Shown: positions 34,794 through 44,462 of the stretch, one piece after another | Position numbering within the stretch: position 1 is the stretch's first letter | Layout of the letters: each line of letters starts with the position of its first letter | Translations under genes and position numbers: made by a program | Assembly (NCBI RefSeq): GCF_039538365.1 | Contig: NZ_BAABCA010000003.1 | Location: 1 to 64,000 of the forward strand | Direction of reading: 5' to 3' | Length of the DNA: 64,000 nt | Origin: Postechiella marina | GTDB taxonomy: Bacteria > Bacteroidota > Bacteroidia > Flavobacteriales > Flavobacteriaceae | The notes under the pieces: model-generated | Database searches by the model: none | What the model saw: the letters and a program-made list of their open reading frames with translations, nothing else | What the model was told of the DNA's origin: nothing

Positions 34794-36884
34794 ATGAGTA
34801 AAGGAATCTACGTTGCAACTATCGAACCTAATAGCGGTAAGTCTGTTGTTGTTCTTGGTTTAATGCGTATGCTTTTAGGTAAAACAGCAAAAGTTGGTTA
34901 TTTTAGACCAATTATAGAAGACACTAAAGTAGGCGAAATAGATAACCATATAAATACAGTAATATCTTATTTTGAAATTGATATTAACTACAAAAAAACT
35001 TTTGCTTACACTAGAAGCCAAGTTTTAGATTTATATAACAAAGGTAAATCTGGCGATGCTATAGATGAAATCATCAAAAAATACAAATACCTAGAAGAAC
35101 GTTTTGATTTTATTCTAGTTGAGGGCACCGATTTCTCGCACGAGAATTCTAGTTTAGAGCTCGATATTAATCTTTTAATTTCTAAAAATTTAGGGTTACC
35201 AGCAATTATAGTTTCACAAGGCGATGGTAAATCGCTATCAGAAGTTGTAGATAATGTACAACTGGCCCACGATACCTTTAAAGAAGAAGTCGATGTGCTT
35301 TCTATAATGACCAACAAAGTAAACCCTAACGATGTAGAAACTTTAAAATCGCTTTTAAAAGGACGAATAAATAGCGGTACAGACATTACCGTAATTCCAA
35401 AAATTAAAAGTTTAGCAAGCCCAACTTTAAAAGAAATTGTAAAAAAACTAGATGGCACTATTCTTTTTGGTGCCGATATGACTAATAACCAAGCCGAAAG
35501 TTACAGTGTAGGCGCCATGCAATTGCGCAACTATTTAACACATTTAAAAGAAAACGCTGTAGTAATAACACCAGGAGATAGAGCCGATATTATATTAGGT
35601 GCACTGCAAGCAAACATATCTAAAAACTACCCAAAAGTCTCTGGTATTATTTTAACTGGCGGATTAATTCCTGAAGAGCCCATTTTAAAATTAATTGAAG
35701 GCCTATCAAGTGTTGTACCTATAATTAGTGTTAAAAAAGGCACATTTAACGTTACCAACATTATAGGTAAAATTAAATCTAGAATTTATGCAGAAAATAT
35801 CGAAAAAATAGAAACATCTATCGCTACCTTCGAAAAACACGTAGAAACCGAAAAACTTTCAGAAGACTTAGTCACTTTTAAATCTGGCATTTTTACACCT
35901 AGAATGTTTCAATACAATTTATTGCAGCGTGCTTTAAAAGACAAAAAACACATTGTACTTCCAGAAGGTTACGACGAACGTATTTTACGTGCTGCAGCCA
36001 GATTAATTGATGCTCGTGTGGTAGACTTAACCTTAATTGGCGAAAAAGACAAAATTCAAGAACGCTTAATTAGGTACGATATCCCTTTAAATATAAACGA
36101 TATAAATATTGTTTTCCCTCAGCAATCGCCACATTTTAAAGATTATGTAAACACATTTTACGAACTTAGAAAACACAAAAATGTAAACTTAGATATGGCA
36201 AGAGATGCCATGTCCGACGTGTCGTACTTTGCAACCATGATGATTTACAAAGGCCATGCCGATGGTATGGTATCTGGAGCAATACATACTACAGCACATA
36301 CCTTACGCCCTGCGCTACAGTTTATAAAAACAAAACCTGGCGTAAACATCGTATCTTCTGTTTTCTTTATGTGTTTAGAAGATCGTGTTTCTATATTTGG
36401 CGATTGCGCCATAAACCCTAACCCTAATGCAGAACAGTTAGCAGAAATAGCTATCTCGTCTGCTAAAACCGCACAAGAATTTGGAGTTGAACCTAAGGTA
36501 GCCATGCTTTCTTATTCTTCTGGTGCTTCAGGAAAAGGTGAAGATGTAGAACGCGTTAGAAAAGCCACCGAAATTGCTAAAGACAAAGAACCAACACTTA
36601 AAATTGAAGGCCCTATTCAATACGATGCTGCTGTCGATATGCGTATTGGGCAAAGCAAATTACCAGACTCCGAAGTTGCAGGACAAGCAAGTGTTTTAAT
36701 TTTCCCAGATTTAAATACTGGCAATAACACCTACAAAGCAGTACAACGAGAAACTGGTGCATTGGCTATTGGCCCTATGTTACAAGGATTAAACAAACCT
36801 GTTAACGATTTAAGTAGAGGTTGTACCGCAGACGATATTTACAGCACCGTAATAATAACAGCCATTCAAGCTCAAGATTTTTAG
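34794..36884 (+). CDS. pta: Phosphate acetyltransferase (long form)
   Basis: The 696-residue protein has an N-terminal P-loop-like domain (MSKGIYVATIEPNSGKSVVVLGLM, BioD-like), a DRTGG middle domain (about 215-320) and a C-terminal PTA catalytic domain from about 370 (FQYNLLQRALKDKKHIVLPEGYDERILRAA, then GHADGMVSGAIHTTAHTLRPALQFIKT). It interconverts acetyl-CoA and acetyl phosphate. ackA follows after only 3 bases, so the two form the acetate-acetyl phosphate operon. The long form suggests regulation by the N-terminal domains. A TATCTTCG string upstream (about 34763) could be a poor promoter element. Confidence 0.97.
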   Translation: MSKGIYVATIEPNSGKSVVVLGLMRMLLGKTAKVGYFRPIIEDTKVGEIDNHINTVISYFEIDINYKKTFAYTRSQVLDLYNKGKSGDAIDEIIKKYKYLEERFDFILVEGTDFSHENSSLELDINLLISKNLGLPAIIVSQGDGKSLSEVVDNVQLAHDTFKEEVDVLSIMTNKVNPNDVETLKSLLKGRINSGTDITVIPKIKSLASPTLKEIVKKLDGTILFGADMTNNQAESYSVGAMQLRNYLTHLKENAVVITPGDRADIILGALQANISKNYPKVSGIILTGGLIPEEPILKLIEGLSSVVPIISVKKGTFNVTNIIGKIKSRIYAENIEKIETSIATFEKHVETEKLSEDLVTFKSGIFTPRMFQYNLLQRALKDKKHIVLPEGYDERILRAAARLIDARVVDLTLIGEKDKIQERLIRYDIPLNINDINIVFPQQSPHFKDYVNTFYELRKHKNVNLDMARDAMSDVSYFATMMIYKGHADGMVSGAIHTTAHTLRPALQFIKTKPGVNIVSSVFFMCLEDRVSIFGDCAINPNPNAEQLAEIAISSAKTAQEFGVEPKVAMLSYSSGASGKGEDVERVRKATEIAKDKEPTLKIEGPIQYDAAVDMRIGQSKLPDSEVAGQASVLIFPDLNTGNNTYKAVQRETGALAIGPMLQGLNKPVNDLSRGCTADDIYSTVIITAIQAQDF

Positions 36885-36887
36885 TAT

Positions 36888-38075
36888 ATGCAAGTATTAG
36901 TTTTAAACTCAGGAAGTTCTTCTTTAAAATTTCAATTATTTCATATGCCAGATGCTCATATTTTGTGCTCTGGTCTTATTGAGCGTATTGGGTTGAATGA
37001 TTCGATATTCAAGTTCAAAACAGAAAAAGATACTATTAAAATTACTCAAAGTATACCCAACCATAAAGTAGGATTAGAAATATTATCAAATCAGCTATTA
37101 AATAAAGATACTGGTATTATAAAATCTGCTAATGATATTCATATTGTAGGACATCGTGTAGTTCAAGGCGGATCGTATTTTGATAAAACAACCGAAATAA
37201 CACCAATAGTCAAAGAGAAAATAAAAGAACTGTTTAGCTTAGCACCACTGCACAATCCTGCAAATTTTGAAGGTATAGAAGTTGCCGAAACCGTTTTCCC
37301 TAAAGCAAAACAAGTTGCTGTTTTCGATACTGCTTTCCATCAAACCATACCAGAACACGCACACAAATATGCTATTGCTAACGAATTTTTAACCGATCAT
37401 GATATTCGCCTTTACGGATTTCACGGTACAAGCCACAAGTACATCTCTGAAAAAGCAATCGATTTTCTAGACAAAGAAAACTCTAAAATAATTAGTATTC
37501 ACCTAGGCAACGGTTGTAGCATAACTGCTATAGAAAATGGAGAAAGTATAGACCACTCTATGGGCTTAACGCCTTTAGATGGTTTAATAATGGGTACACG
37601 AAGTGGCGATATCGATCCTTCAGTAATATTTCATTTTGCAAAAAAACTAGATTATACTTTAGAAGATATAAATACACTCTTACATAAAAAAAGTGGTATG
37701 CTAGGCTTAACAGGCTACAGCGATTTAAGAGATATACAAGCAGAAGCAGACAAAGGTAATAAAGAATGCCAACTGGCCTTACACATGAATGCGTATCGTA
37801 TTAAGAAATACATTGGTAGTTATACAGCAATTTTAAATGGTTTAGACGCCATTATTTTTACTGCAGGTATTGGAGAGAATTCTCCCGAAATGAGACAACA
37901 TGTTTGCCAAAACTTAGACTATTTAGGCATTATTTTAGATGAAGAAAAAAACCAAATAAGGCCAAATAAATTAACTGTTATTAGCACCGAAAAATCAAAA
38001 GTAAAAATCTTGGTAATACCTACTAACGAAGAGCTAGAAATAGCTAAACAGGCTGTAAATTTATTCAAAAATTAA
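36888..38075 (+). CDS. ackA: Acetate kinase
   Basis: The 395-residue protein carries VLVLNSGSSSLKFQLF at its start (phosphate and Mg binding), HNPANFEGIEVAE, FDTAFHQTIPEHAHKYAI, YGFHGTSHKYISEK, SIHLGNGCSITAIENG, DHSMGLTPLDGLIMGTRSGDIDPS and GIGENSPEMR. It makes ATP and acetate from acetyl phosphate, or the reverse. The last 15 bases overlap, tail to tail, with the GIN-domain lipoprotein gene on the other strand. No terminator separates the two. Confidence 0.97.
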   Translation: MQVLVLNSGSSSLKFQLFHMPDAHILCSGLIERIGLNDSIFKFKTEKDTIKITQSIPNHKVGLEILSNQLLNKDTGIIKSANDIHIVGHRVVQGGSYFDKTTEITPIVKEKIKELFSLAPLHNPANFEGIEVAETVFPKAKQVAVFDTAFHQTIPEHAHKYAIANEFLTDHDIRLYGFHGTSHKYISEKAIDFLDKENSKIISIHLGNGCSITAIENGESIDHSMGLTPLDGLIMGTRSGDIDPSVIFHFAKKLDYTLEDINTLLHKKSGMLGLTGYSDLRDIQAEADKGNKECQLALHMNAYRIKKYIGSYTAILNGLDAIIFTAGIGENSPEMRQHVCQNLDYLGIILDEEKNQIRPNKLTVISTEKSKVKILVIPTNEELEIAKQAVNLFKN

Positions 38076-38807
38076 TCGGCCTTTATAAATCTCATCAACT
38101 GTAACCACAGGAGGTTTGTTAACAGAAATAACATCTCCTGTTCCTCTAATTTGACCAGTAATAGATTGCTGCGGATTTACAATTATATCGTTAGAACTTC
38201 TGTTAGAAACAATTACTTTTTCTGCAATCAAATTACGTCCTTCAAAACGAGATGTGCCAGATGCAAAAGTAACTCTTAAATTTTCTGTTGTTCCAGATAC
38301 AAAACAGTTAGAAAGATTATTAAAAACTAAACTAAAAGAGTTGTTATCAATTTTTAAATTAAAATTGCCGCTTGTAAAAGTATCAGGTGCTCCAAAATCT
38401 TCAGATAAAACAGATAAACTTGGGTAGGTTAAAACCCCATCAGAACGTACATCGTATTGTGTAGAGCTTCTTATTTCTGTAATATTAGGCGCTGTAATAT
38501 ATACTTTAGTTACACCATAATCTCTCACAAAATTACAACTGTTATTATCGGTTAAAATAAGTTTGCCATCTGTAACAACTGCAGTAACATCATTTATTAA
38601 GTTCTTACCTGTTTCAATAGATATTTTTTGAGTATCTCCATCCTTAATAATCAACTCTATATCTCTATTTACTAATATTTTTGTAAAAGCATCTACGATA
38701 ACCTCCTGCTTAACAATAGTTCCTGTTTTCTGAAAACAATCGCTAGCATCCTCACTATCGCAAGCAAAACTCAAACTTAAAATCAATATATAAATTATTT
38801 TTTTCAT
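38061..38807 (-). CDS. GIN-domain (DUF2807) lipoprotein
   Basis: The 248-residue protein has a lipoprotein signal with Cys in LSFACDSED. The mature part has the repeated right-handed beta pattern of the GIN domain, including VIVDAFTKILVNRDIELIIKDG, NLINDVTAVVTDGKLILTDN and GTSRFEGRNLIAEKVIVSNRSSNDIIVNP. Such proteins are often called putative auto-transporter adhesin head GIN domain proteins; their role is unclear. Its start overlaps the acyloxyacyl hydrolase stop by 4 bases. Its 3' end overlaps ackA by 15 bases. The two genes probably act together in the envelope. Confidence 0.82.
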   Translation of the reverse strand: MKKIIYILILSLSFACDSEDASDCFQKTGTIVKQEVIVDAFTKILVNRDIELIIKDGDTQKISIETGKNLINDVTAVVTDGKLILTDNNSCNFVRDYGVTKVYITAPNITEIRSSTQYDVRSDGVLTYPSLSVLSEDFGAPDTFTSGNFNLKIDNNSFSLVFNNLSNCFVSGTTENLRVTFASGTSRFEGRNLIAEKVIVSNRSSNDIIVNPQQSITGQIRGTGDVISVNKPPVVTVDEIYKGRLIFE

Positions 38808-39907
38808 AATCGAACACCTATTCCAAATTCAACAGCTTCAGCCTTTGCACCATGCGATTTTAATGTCATTGCACCAAACCATTTTCTATTTTTACCAACA
38901 TAACGCTTTAATCCTATTCTTAAATACGTTTCACCTTCAAAATCGTAAGGATAATACACATAATACCCGAATTGGGTTACTAAAGAGGTTTTGTTTACAA
39001 ACAGCTCGTGACCAACAAAAACCCCAACACGTTTATAATCTTCATCTCCAGAAACATTTTCTTCTGGAAAAGACACACTTCTTAAATAAATTAACTCTTT
39101 TAAAAACTTAGAAAAGAACATATCGGCTCCAAATTGTAGTGCGCTTTTTCGATTTATTCTTTTATCGGCATAAGCAGAAACGATATAAAACGGATATTGG
39201 CCATTTCCAACAATATCACTTTCATTAATACCAGATCGAAACACAACATTATACTTTATAGGCTCTGTAAACACCCTATCGTTTTCGTTTAAAGTGTGTT
39301 GATACTCTAACTCTTTATTATCAATATTATAAGTAACGCCAATATTTAATGCCAATGTATTTGTACTTGCATTAGGTGCTTTAAAATTCGCATTAGAATA
39401 ATGAATTAAAGACAGTCCGCCTTGCACTCCAAAACGTCCAAAAACCCGTTCTTTTTTATAATTAAGCATCATCATGGTACTGCTCATCAACTTTGTACCA
39501 TAAGCTATATTTCTATAGTTATTAACCTTATTGTATGGGTTTTCGGTATAAGCCAAACCTTGACCTATTTTAAACATTAAATTTCTATTAAAAAAATAAA
39601 AGTTAAAATGCGCATAAAGCGACGTAATTTCTCCCAAAACATCATTTTTCATATTTTGGTACGCATAGGTTACCCCATAATCTGGATAATTAAAACGTTG
39701 CTCCCAATTGTTATAGCCATAAGTTTTCTTATTCCAACTTAGCATATAACCTTCAGGATGCCCTTTAATTAAATGAAGAATATCGTTATTATGAAGCGCT
39801 ATGTTACCTTTAAAATAATTTAAATCAATGTAGCTCGAGTGGGTTTTATCTTGCGAGAAAGCGCTAAAAAAAACAACACAAAAAATGCAGGTAAAAATTA
39901 ATCTCAT
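38804..39907 (-). CDS. Acyloxyacyl hydrolase family (PagL-like) outer-membrane protein
   Basis: I chose ATG 39907 (367 residues), which gives a clean signal peptide (MRLIFTCIF...FFSAFSQ). The key pattern is LIHYSNANFKAPNAS, which resembles the catalytic His/Ser region of PagL lipid A deacylases (HYSN followed by Asn-rich loop). The C-terminal AVEFGIGVRL is a barrel end. PagL homologues remove an acyl chain from lipid A. In Bacteroidota the family is annotated as acyloxyacyl hydrolase. The GIN lipoprotein follows by a 4-base overlap. Activity on lipid A is inference. Confidence 0.75.
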   Translation of the reverse strand: MRLIFTCIFCVVFFSAFSQDKTHSSYIDLNYFKGNIALHNNDILHLIKGHPEGYMLSWNKKTYGYNNWEQRFNYPDYGVTYAYQNMKNDVLGEITSLYAHFNFYFFNRNLMFKIGQGLAYTENPYNKVNNYRNIAYGTKLMSSTMMMLNYKKERVFGRFGVQGGLSLIHYSNANFKAPNASTNTLALNIGVTYNIDNKELEYQHTLNENDRVFTEPIKYNVVFRSGINESDIVGNGQYPFYIVSAYADKRINRKSALQFGADMFFSKFLKELIYLRSVSFPEENVSGDEDYKRVGVFVGHELFVNKTSLVTQFGYYVYYPYDFEGETYLRIGLKRYVGKNRKWFGAMTLKSHGAKAEAVEFGIGVRL

Positions 39908-39979
39908 TATGGGATATCTAAGCCACAAATGTACTTAAAATCAAAACAACCTAAAACCACAATTACAACGTAATTATAA

Positions 39980-40936
39980 TTAAAATAACGCTTTAGCAAT
40001 AGCTTGCACATTATCACTTTTACCCATAGAGTAATAGTGTAAAACAGGCACTCCTGCTTCTCTTAATTCTTTAGACTGCTGTATAGCAAACTCAATACCA
40101 ACTTGCCTTACAGCCTTATTATCCTTACAATCTTCTACAGCTTCAATTAAATCTTGAGGTAAATCAATTTTAAAAACCTGCGGTAAAATTTGTAAATGGC
40201 GTTTAACAGCAATAGGCTTAATTCCCGGAATAATAGGCACATTAATACCAACCTCTCTTGCTTTATCTACAAACTCAAAATATTTGTTATTATCAAAAAA
40301 CATTTGCGTAACCACATAATCTGCACCAGCATCAACCTTAGCTTTTAAGCGCTTTAAGTCTGTTATTAAAGAAGGTGCTTCCATGTGTTTCTCGGGGTAA
40401 CCAGCAACACCAATACAAAAATTAGCATTTTGTTCAACATCCACATCATCATGTAAATATTGCCCTTTATTTAAATTAGAAATTTGCGATACCAAATCGC
40501 TAGCAAAAGCATTACCTCCTTTTACAGGTTTAAAGTAAGGCTCGTCTTTCATCGAGTCGCCACGTAAAGCCATCACATTATCCAAACCTAAATAATGACA
40601 ATCTACTAGCACATATTCTGTTTCTTCTTTAGTAAAACCACCACATAATAAATGCGGAATAGCATCTACATTATACTTATGCATAATAGACGCACAAATA
40701 CCAACCGTACCAGGACGCATACGGGTAATACGCTTATCTAAAAGTCCGTTACCTTTATCAATGTAAACATACTCTTCGCGCGAGGTTGTCACATCAATAA
40801 ACGGAGGTTTAAACTCCATTAACGGATCTATATTATTGTATAAATCTTGAATATTTTTACCTTTTTTTGGTGGTATAACTTCAAACGAAAACAAAGTTTT
40901 TCCGTTGGCATTTTTAATGTGGTCTGTTACTTTCAT
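39980..40936 (-). CDS. metF: Methylenetetrahydrofolate reductase
   Basis: I chose ATG 40936 (318 residues, MKVTDHIKNANGK). Family motifs are LFSFEVIPPKKGKN, PPFIDVTTSREEY, HLLCGGFTKEE, NVMALRGDS and GADYVVTQMFFDNNKYFEF. It makes 5-methyltetrahydrofolate, the methyl donor for MetH. It is the last gene of the met operon behind the SAM riboswitch, though repeat copy 4 (41000-41120) lies between it and the previous gene. Co-transcription past the repeat is likely but not proven. Confidence 0.96.
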   Translation of the reverse strand: MKVTDHIKNANGKTLFSFEVIPPKKGKNIQDLYNNIDPLMEFKPPFIDVTTSREEYVYIDKGNGLLDKRITRMRPGTVGICASIMHKYNVDAIPHLLCGGFTKEETEYVLVDCHYLGLDNVMALRGDSMKDEPYFKPVKGGNAFASDLVSQISNLNKGQYLHDDVDVEQNANFCIGVAGYPEKHMEAPSLITDLKRLKAKVDAGADYVVTQMFFDNNKYFEFVDKAREVGINVPIIPGIKPIAVKRHLQILPQVFKIDLPQDLIEAVEDCKDNKAVRQVGIEFAIQQSKELREAGVPVLHYYSMGKSDNVQAIAKALF

Positions 40937-40999
40937 TCCCTTTTCCTGCACTAACAGGAATATTATTAATGTTAATATCTATATTTTAATGCTTTTTTG

Positions 41000-41120
41000 G
41001 CGTTACCCTTCGCTAATACCTACAAGGTTTAAAAAACCTTGCAGGAGTGCTCAAGGTCGGGCTTTCCGCTATATCTTTTTTGAGAAAAACAAAAAAGGAT
41101 GTCGCATCAATCCCTAACGC
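41000..41120 (+). repeat. Dispersed repeat family A, copy 4, inside the met operon
   Basis: The outer arms are gcgtta (41000-41005) and taacgc (41115-41120). The core after GGTCGGGCTTTCC is of the same class as copies 5 and 6, with the hairpin TTTTTTG/CAAAAAA. A short palindrome (41019-41045) is inserted between the left arm and GGTCGGGC, which makes this copy the longest. It lies between the 77-residue gene and metF. Confidence 0.88.
41019..41045. repeat. Short palindrome nested in repeat copy 4
   Basis: cctacaaggttt (41019-41030) and aaaccttgcagg (41034-41045) form a palindrome with one mismatch. Related palindromes occur at 44051, 45481, 45557 and 47630. Confidence 0.75.
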
Positions 41121-41125
41121 AGAGG

Positions 41126-41359
41126 CTAAACCAATGTTTTTTTCACTGTATCAAAATCCTCTTTATACTCCCAATATATCCAACGTCCATCTAAATAGTC
41201 TGTTAAAATATATTTTTCGCTTACCGATTTAATCCTAGAAACCGACACTATTTTTTTCGAAAAACCTTTTACCGTTACATGCTCTAACACCTCTTTATTA
41301 TCAGCATCATACCCATGCGAAATCATGCAACTTCCTAATGTTAGTTCTATAAATTTCAT
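41126..41359 (-). CDS. Small conserved-looking protein in the met operon
   Basis: I chose ATG 41359 (77 residues, MKFIELTLGSC), 2 bases after the metH stop codon, which implies translational coupling. The longer open frame would overlap metH. The protein has no signal peptide or membrane span. It reads like a small cytosolic beta protein: KKIVSVSRIKSVSEKYILTDYLDGRWIYWEYKEDFDTVKKTL. I do not recognise a family. Its place between metH and metF suggests a role tied to methionine synthase, but that is inference from position. Confidence 0.7.
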   Translation of the reverse strand: MKFIELTLGSCMISHGYDADNKEVLEHVTVKGFSKKIVSVSRIKSVSEKYILTDYLDGRWIYWEYKEDFDTVKKTLV

Positions 41360-41361
41360 AT

Positions 41362-44037
41362 CTATTGATCTGCCAATGTTGGGTGCAACCATTTTCTAGC
41401 TACATCCTTAGTAATTCCTTTTCTTTTAGAGTAATCTGTAACTTGATCGTCTGTAATTTTACCTAAACCAAAATACTTCGCTTCTGGGTTTCCAAAATAG
41501 TAACCCGATACAGCTGCTGCAGGCCACATGGCTAAACTTTCGGTTAGCGTTACTCCAATTATTTTTTCAACTTCAAGCAATTCCCAAATCGTTTCCTTTT
41601 CTAAATGATCTGGACATGCAGGATAACCTGGTGCTGGACGAATACCTTTATAAGTTTCTTTAATTAACTCATCGTTAGTTAACGTTTCATCACTTGCATA
41701 ACCCCAATGTTTAGTTCTTACTTGCTTGTGTAAATATTCCGCGAAAGCTTCAGCAAAACGATCTGCAATAGCTTGCGCCATAATAGCGTTATAATCGTCA
41801 TCTTTTGCTTTATAACTTTCTGCCAATTCTTGTGCTCCAAAAATAGCCACACAAAAAGCCCCCATATAATCGGTTCTCCCAGAATCTTTAGGCGCAATAA
41901 AATCGGCTAAAGCATGGTTAGGCACACCTTCTCTTTTCTTTAATTGCTGACGCAGCGTTCTAAACACAGCTATTTCTTCGCCTTTTTTCTGCACAGAAAT
42001 ATCATCTTCATTTATAGTATTGGCTTCAAACAAACCAAAAACAGCTTTAGGTTTTAAAAGTTGTTTGGCTATAATTTCTTTAATCATAACCTGAGCCTCT
42101 TCGTACATGGTTGTTGCCTGTTCTCCAACAACCTCATCGGTTAAAATATCTGGAAACTTACCGTGTAAATCCCAACTTCTAAAAAACGGACTCCAATCTA
42201 TAAAAGGTTCTAACTCCTTTAAACTTAATTGTTTTAGCATCTGCACCCCCAACTCGTTAGGTTTCTTAATTTCAGATGTTTCCCAATCTATTTTATATTT
42301 TCTTTTGCGCGCTTCTTCAATCGAGATATACGATTTTTGTTTCCCGCGTTTTAAAAACTTTTCTCGAAACTCATCGTAATCTTGTTTCATTTTGGCCACA
42401 TACTCATGCGACGTTTTCTCGTTTAATAAATCTCCAACAACGGTAACCGCTCTTGAGGCATCATTTACGTGAACTACCGCATTTTTATATTGTGTATCAA
42501 TCTTTACAGCTGTATGTGCTTTTGATGTTGTTGCACCACCAATTAACAGCGGAATATTCATATTCTCGCGTTCCATTTCTTTAGCTAAATACACCATTTC
42601 GTCTAACGATGGGGTAATTAAACCAGACAAACCAATGGCATCTACATTTTCTCTTTTAGCAGCTTCAATAATTTTTTCTGGCGGTACCATTACTCCTAGA
42701 TCGACTATTTCGTAATTATTACAACCTAAAACTACGCTTACTATATTTTTACCAATATCGTGTACATCGCCTTTTACAGTCGCCATCAATACTTTACCTA
42801 AAGCTTTTTGTTCTTCGCCCTTTTCGGCTTCAATAAAAGGATTTAGGTAAGCCACAGCTTTTTTCATAACACGAGCAGATTTAACTACTTGTGGTAAAAA
42901 CATTTTTCCTTCGCCAAACAAATCTCCAACCACATTCATCCCAATCATTAAGTTACCTTCAATAACTTCAATAGGTTTTTCGGCTTGTTGTCTTGCTTCC
43001 TCTACGTCTTCAATAATAAAAGCATCTAAACCTTTTACCAAAGCGTGGGTAATTCTATCTTGTAATGGGTTTTCACGCCACGATAAATCGACTGTTTTTT
43101 CTTTTTTAGAACCTTTAACAGTTTCTGCAAAGTCTAATAAACGTTCCGTAGCATCATCGCGTCTATCTAAAATAACGTCTTCAACGTGTTCTAATAAGTC
43201 TTTTGGAATATCATCGTAAACCTCCAACATGGCAGGATTTACAATTCCCATATTCATTCCGTTTTGAATGGCATAATATAAAAATACCGAGTGCATCGCT
43301 TCGCGCACAGCATTATTTCCTCTAAAAGAAAACGACACATTACTTACACCACCACTAACACTAACATTCTCCAGGTTTTCTCTAACCCATTTTGTAGCCT
43401 CAATAAAATCGATAGCATTTTTTCTATGCTCATCCATTCCTGTTGCTACCGGAAATATGTTTAAATCGAAAATAATGTCTTCTGATGGAAACCCTACTTT
43501 ATTAACCAACACATCGTAAGAACGTTGTGCAATTTCAATTCTACGCTCGTAATTATCGGCTTGTCCAACTTCATCAAAAGCCATAACAATTACTGCTGCA
43601 CCGTATTTTTTTATTTGTTTTGCTTCCCAAATAAACTTCTCTTCGCCCTCTTTAAGCGAAATAGAGTTTACAACGCATTTCCCTTGTACTACTTGAAGTC
43701 CTGCCTCAATGATTTCCCATTTAGAGCTATCAATCATCATGGGTACACGACAAATATCTGGCTCTGCAGCGATTAAGTTTAAAAAACGAACCATAGATTC
43801 TTTACCGTCTAAAAGTCCGTCATCCATATTAATATCGACAATTTGTGCTCCACCATCTACTTGATGACGTGCAATATCTAGAGCTTCATCGAATTTTTCT
43901 TCTTTAATTAATCGAAGAAATTTTCTAGAACCGGCAACGTTAGTACGCTCTCCAATGTTTATGAAATTACTGTTTTCGTTTAGAATTAAAGGTTCTAAAC
44001 CAGACAATTTCATGTATTTACTTTGTTTTATTTTCAT
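41362..44037 (-). CDS. metH: Methionine synthase, folate-, B12- and SAM-binding part
   Basis: I chose ATG 44037 (891 residues, MKIKQSKYMKL). It lacks the homocysteine-binding domain, which is encoded separately at 44463-45461. In order: a pterin-binding domain (about 12-280, NFINIGERTNVAGSRKF and VDINMDDGLLD), a B12 cap, a B12-binding domain with the cobalt-ligand motif DVHDIGKN (about 430), and a C-terminal activation domain with RPAPGYPACPDH. The two proteins together make the full MetH activity: methyl transfer from methyltetrahydrofolate to homocysteine. B12 dependence is clear from the motif. Confidence 0.96.
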   Translation of the reverse strand: MKIKQSKYMKLSGLEPLILNENSNFINIGERTNVAGSRKFLRLIKEEKFDEALDIARHQVDGGAQIVDINMDDGLLDGKESMVRFLNLIAAEPDICRVPMMIDSSKWEIIEAGLQVVQGKCVVNSISLKEGEEKFIWEAKQIKKYGAAVIVMAFDEVGQADNYERRIEIAQRSYDVLVNKVGFPSEDIIFDLNIFPVATGMDEHRKNAIDFIEATKWVRENLENVSVSGGVSNVSFSFRGNNAVREAMHSVFLYYAIQNGMNMGIVNPAMLEVYDDIPKDLLEHVEDVILDRRDDATERLLDFAETVKGSKKEKTVDLSWRENPLQDRITHALVKGLDAFIIEDVEEARQQAEKPIEVIEGNLMIGMNVVGDLFGEGKMFLPQVVKSARVMKKAVAYLNPFIEAEKGEEQKALGKVLMATVKGDVHDIGKNIVSVVLGCNNYEIVDLGVMVPPEKIIEAAKRENVDAIGLSGLITPSLDEMVYLAKEMERENMNIPLLIGGATTSKAHTAVKIDTQYKNAVVHVNDASRAVTVVGDLLNEKTSHEYVAKMKQDYDEFREKFLKRGKQKSYISIEEARKRKYKIDWETSEIKKPNELGVQMLKQLSLKELEPFIDWSPFFRSWDLHGKFPDILTDEVVGEQATTMYEEAQVMIKEIIAKQLLKPKAVFGLFEANTINEDDISVQKKGEEIAVFRTLRQQLKKREGVPNHALADFIAPKDSGRTDYMGAFCVAIFGAQELAESYKAKDDDYNAIMAQAIADRFAEAFAEYLHKQVRTKHWGYASDETLTNDELIKETYKGIRPAPGYPACPDHLEKETIWELLEVEKIIGVTLTESLAMWPAAAVSGYYFGNPEAKYFGLGKITDDQVTDYSKRKGITKDVARKWLHPTLADQ

Positions 44038-44050
44038 TTTTTTCGCTCTT

Positions 44051-44083
44051 AGACTTGTCATGTTTTAAAAACCTGACAGGTCT
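44051..44083. repeat. Short palindrome upstream of metH part 2
   Basis: A 33-base imperfect palindrome of the form AGACtTGTCAtGTTTT-AAAACcTGACAgGTCT lies between the monooxygenase gene and metH. It is related in style to the palindromes at 45557 and 41019. Confidence 0.75.
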
Positions 44084-44091
44084 CTAAAATA

Positions 44092-44373
44092 TTATTTATA
44101 ATGCTCAACTACAGGAAACGGATCATAAAAATGGTGCAGTAAAGCTTTCCATTCTTGGTACGCATCAGATTTTCTAAAACCTATTTCATGGTCTTCAATG
44201 GTTTCCCAGTTTACTAACAATATATATTTATCTTCTTGCTCAACACATTTTTTTAAGCTGTGAGAAACGTAACCTTTCATTAAAGAAATAATACCTTCAG
44301 CTTTTTTAAAACTCGTTTCAAATTCTGCTGAAAGACCTTCCTTTACATTTAATATGGCCACTTCTAAAATCAT
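44092..44373 (-). CDS. Small antibiotic biosynthesis monooxygenase (ABM) domain protein
   Basis: The 93-residue protein matches the ABM fold in length and pattern: MILEVAILNVKEG at the start, a central FKKAEGIISLMKGYVSHSLKKC, then YILLVNWETIEDHEIGFRKSDAYQEWKALLHHFYDPFP. The ABM domain is a small ferredoxin-like dimeric fold with varied roles, from oxygenase to haem degradation. Its position between the two metH genes suggests a link to methionine synthase or B12, but no function is known here. The gene is unlikely to be accidental, since the whole run is on one strand with short gaps. Confidence 0.85.
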   Translation of the reverse strand: MILEVAILNVKEGLSAEFETSFKKAEGIISLMKGYVSHSLKKCVEQEDKYILLVNWETIEDHEIGFRKSDAYQEWKALLHHFYDPFPVVEHYK

Positions 44374-44462
44374 TTTCTAGTTTCTCATAATTGGTTAATC
44401 GTTATTAAACTTGCTCTTAATTTAAATTATTTTACTATCTTAAATTGTTATGCAGCACACAA

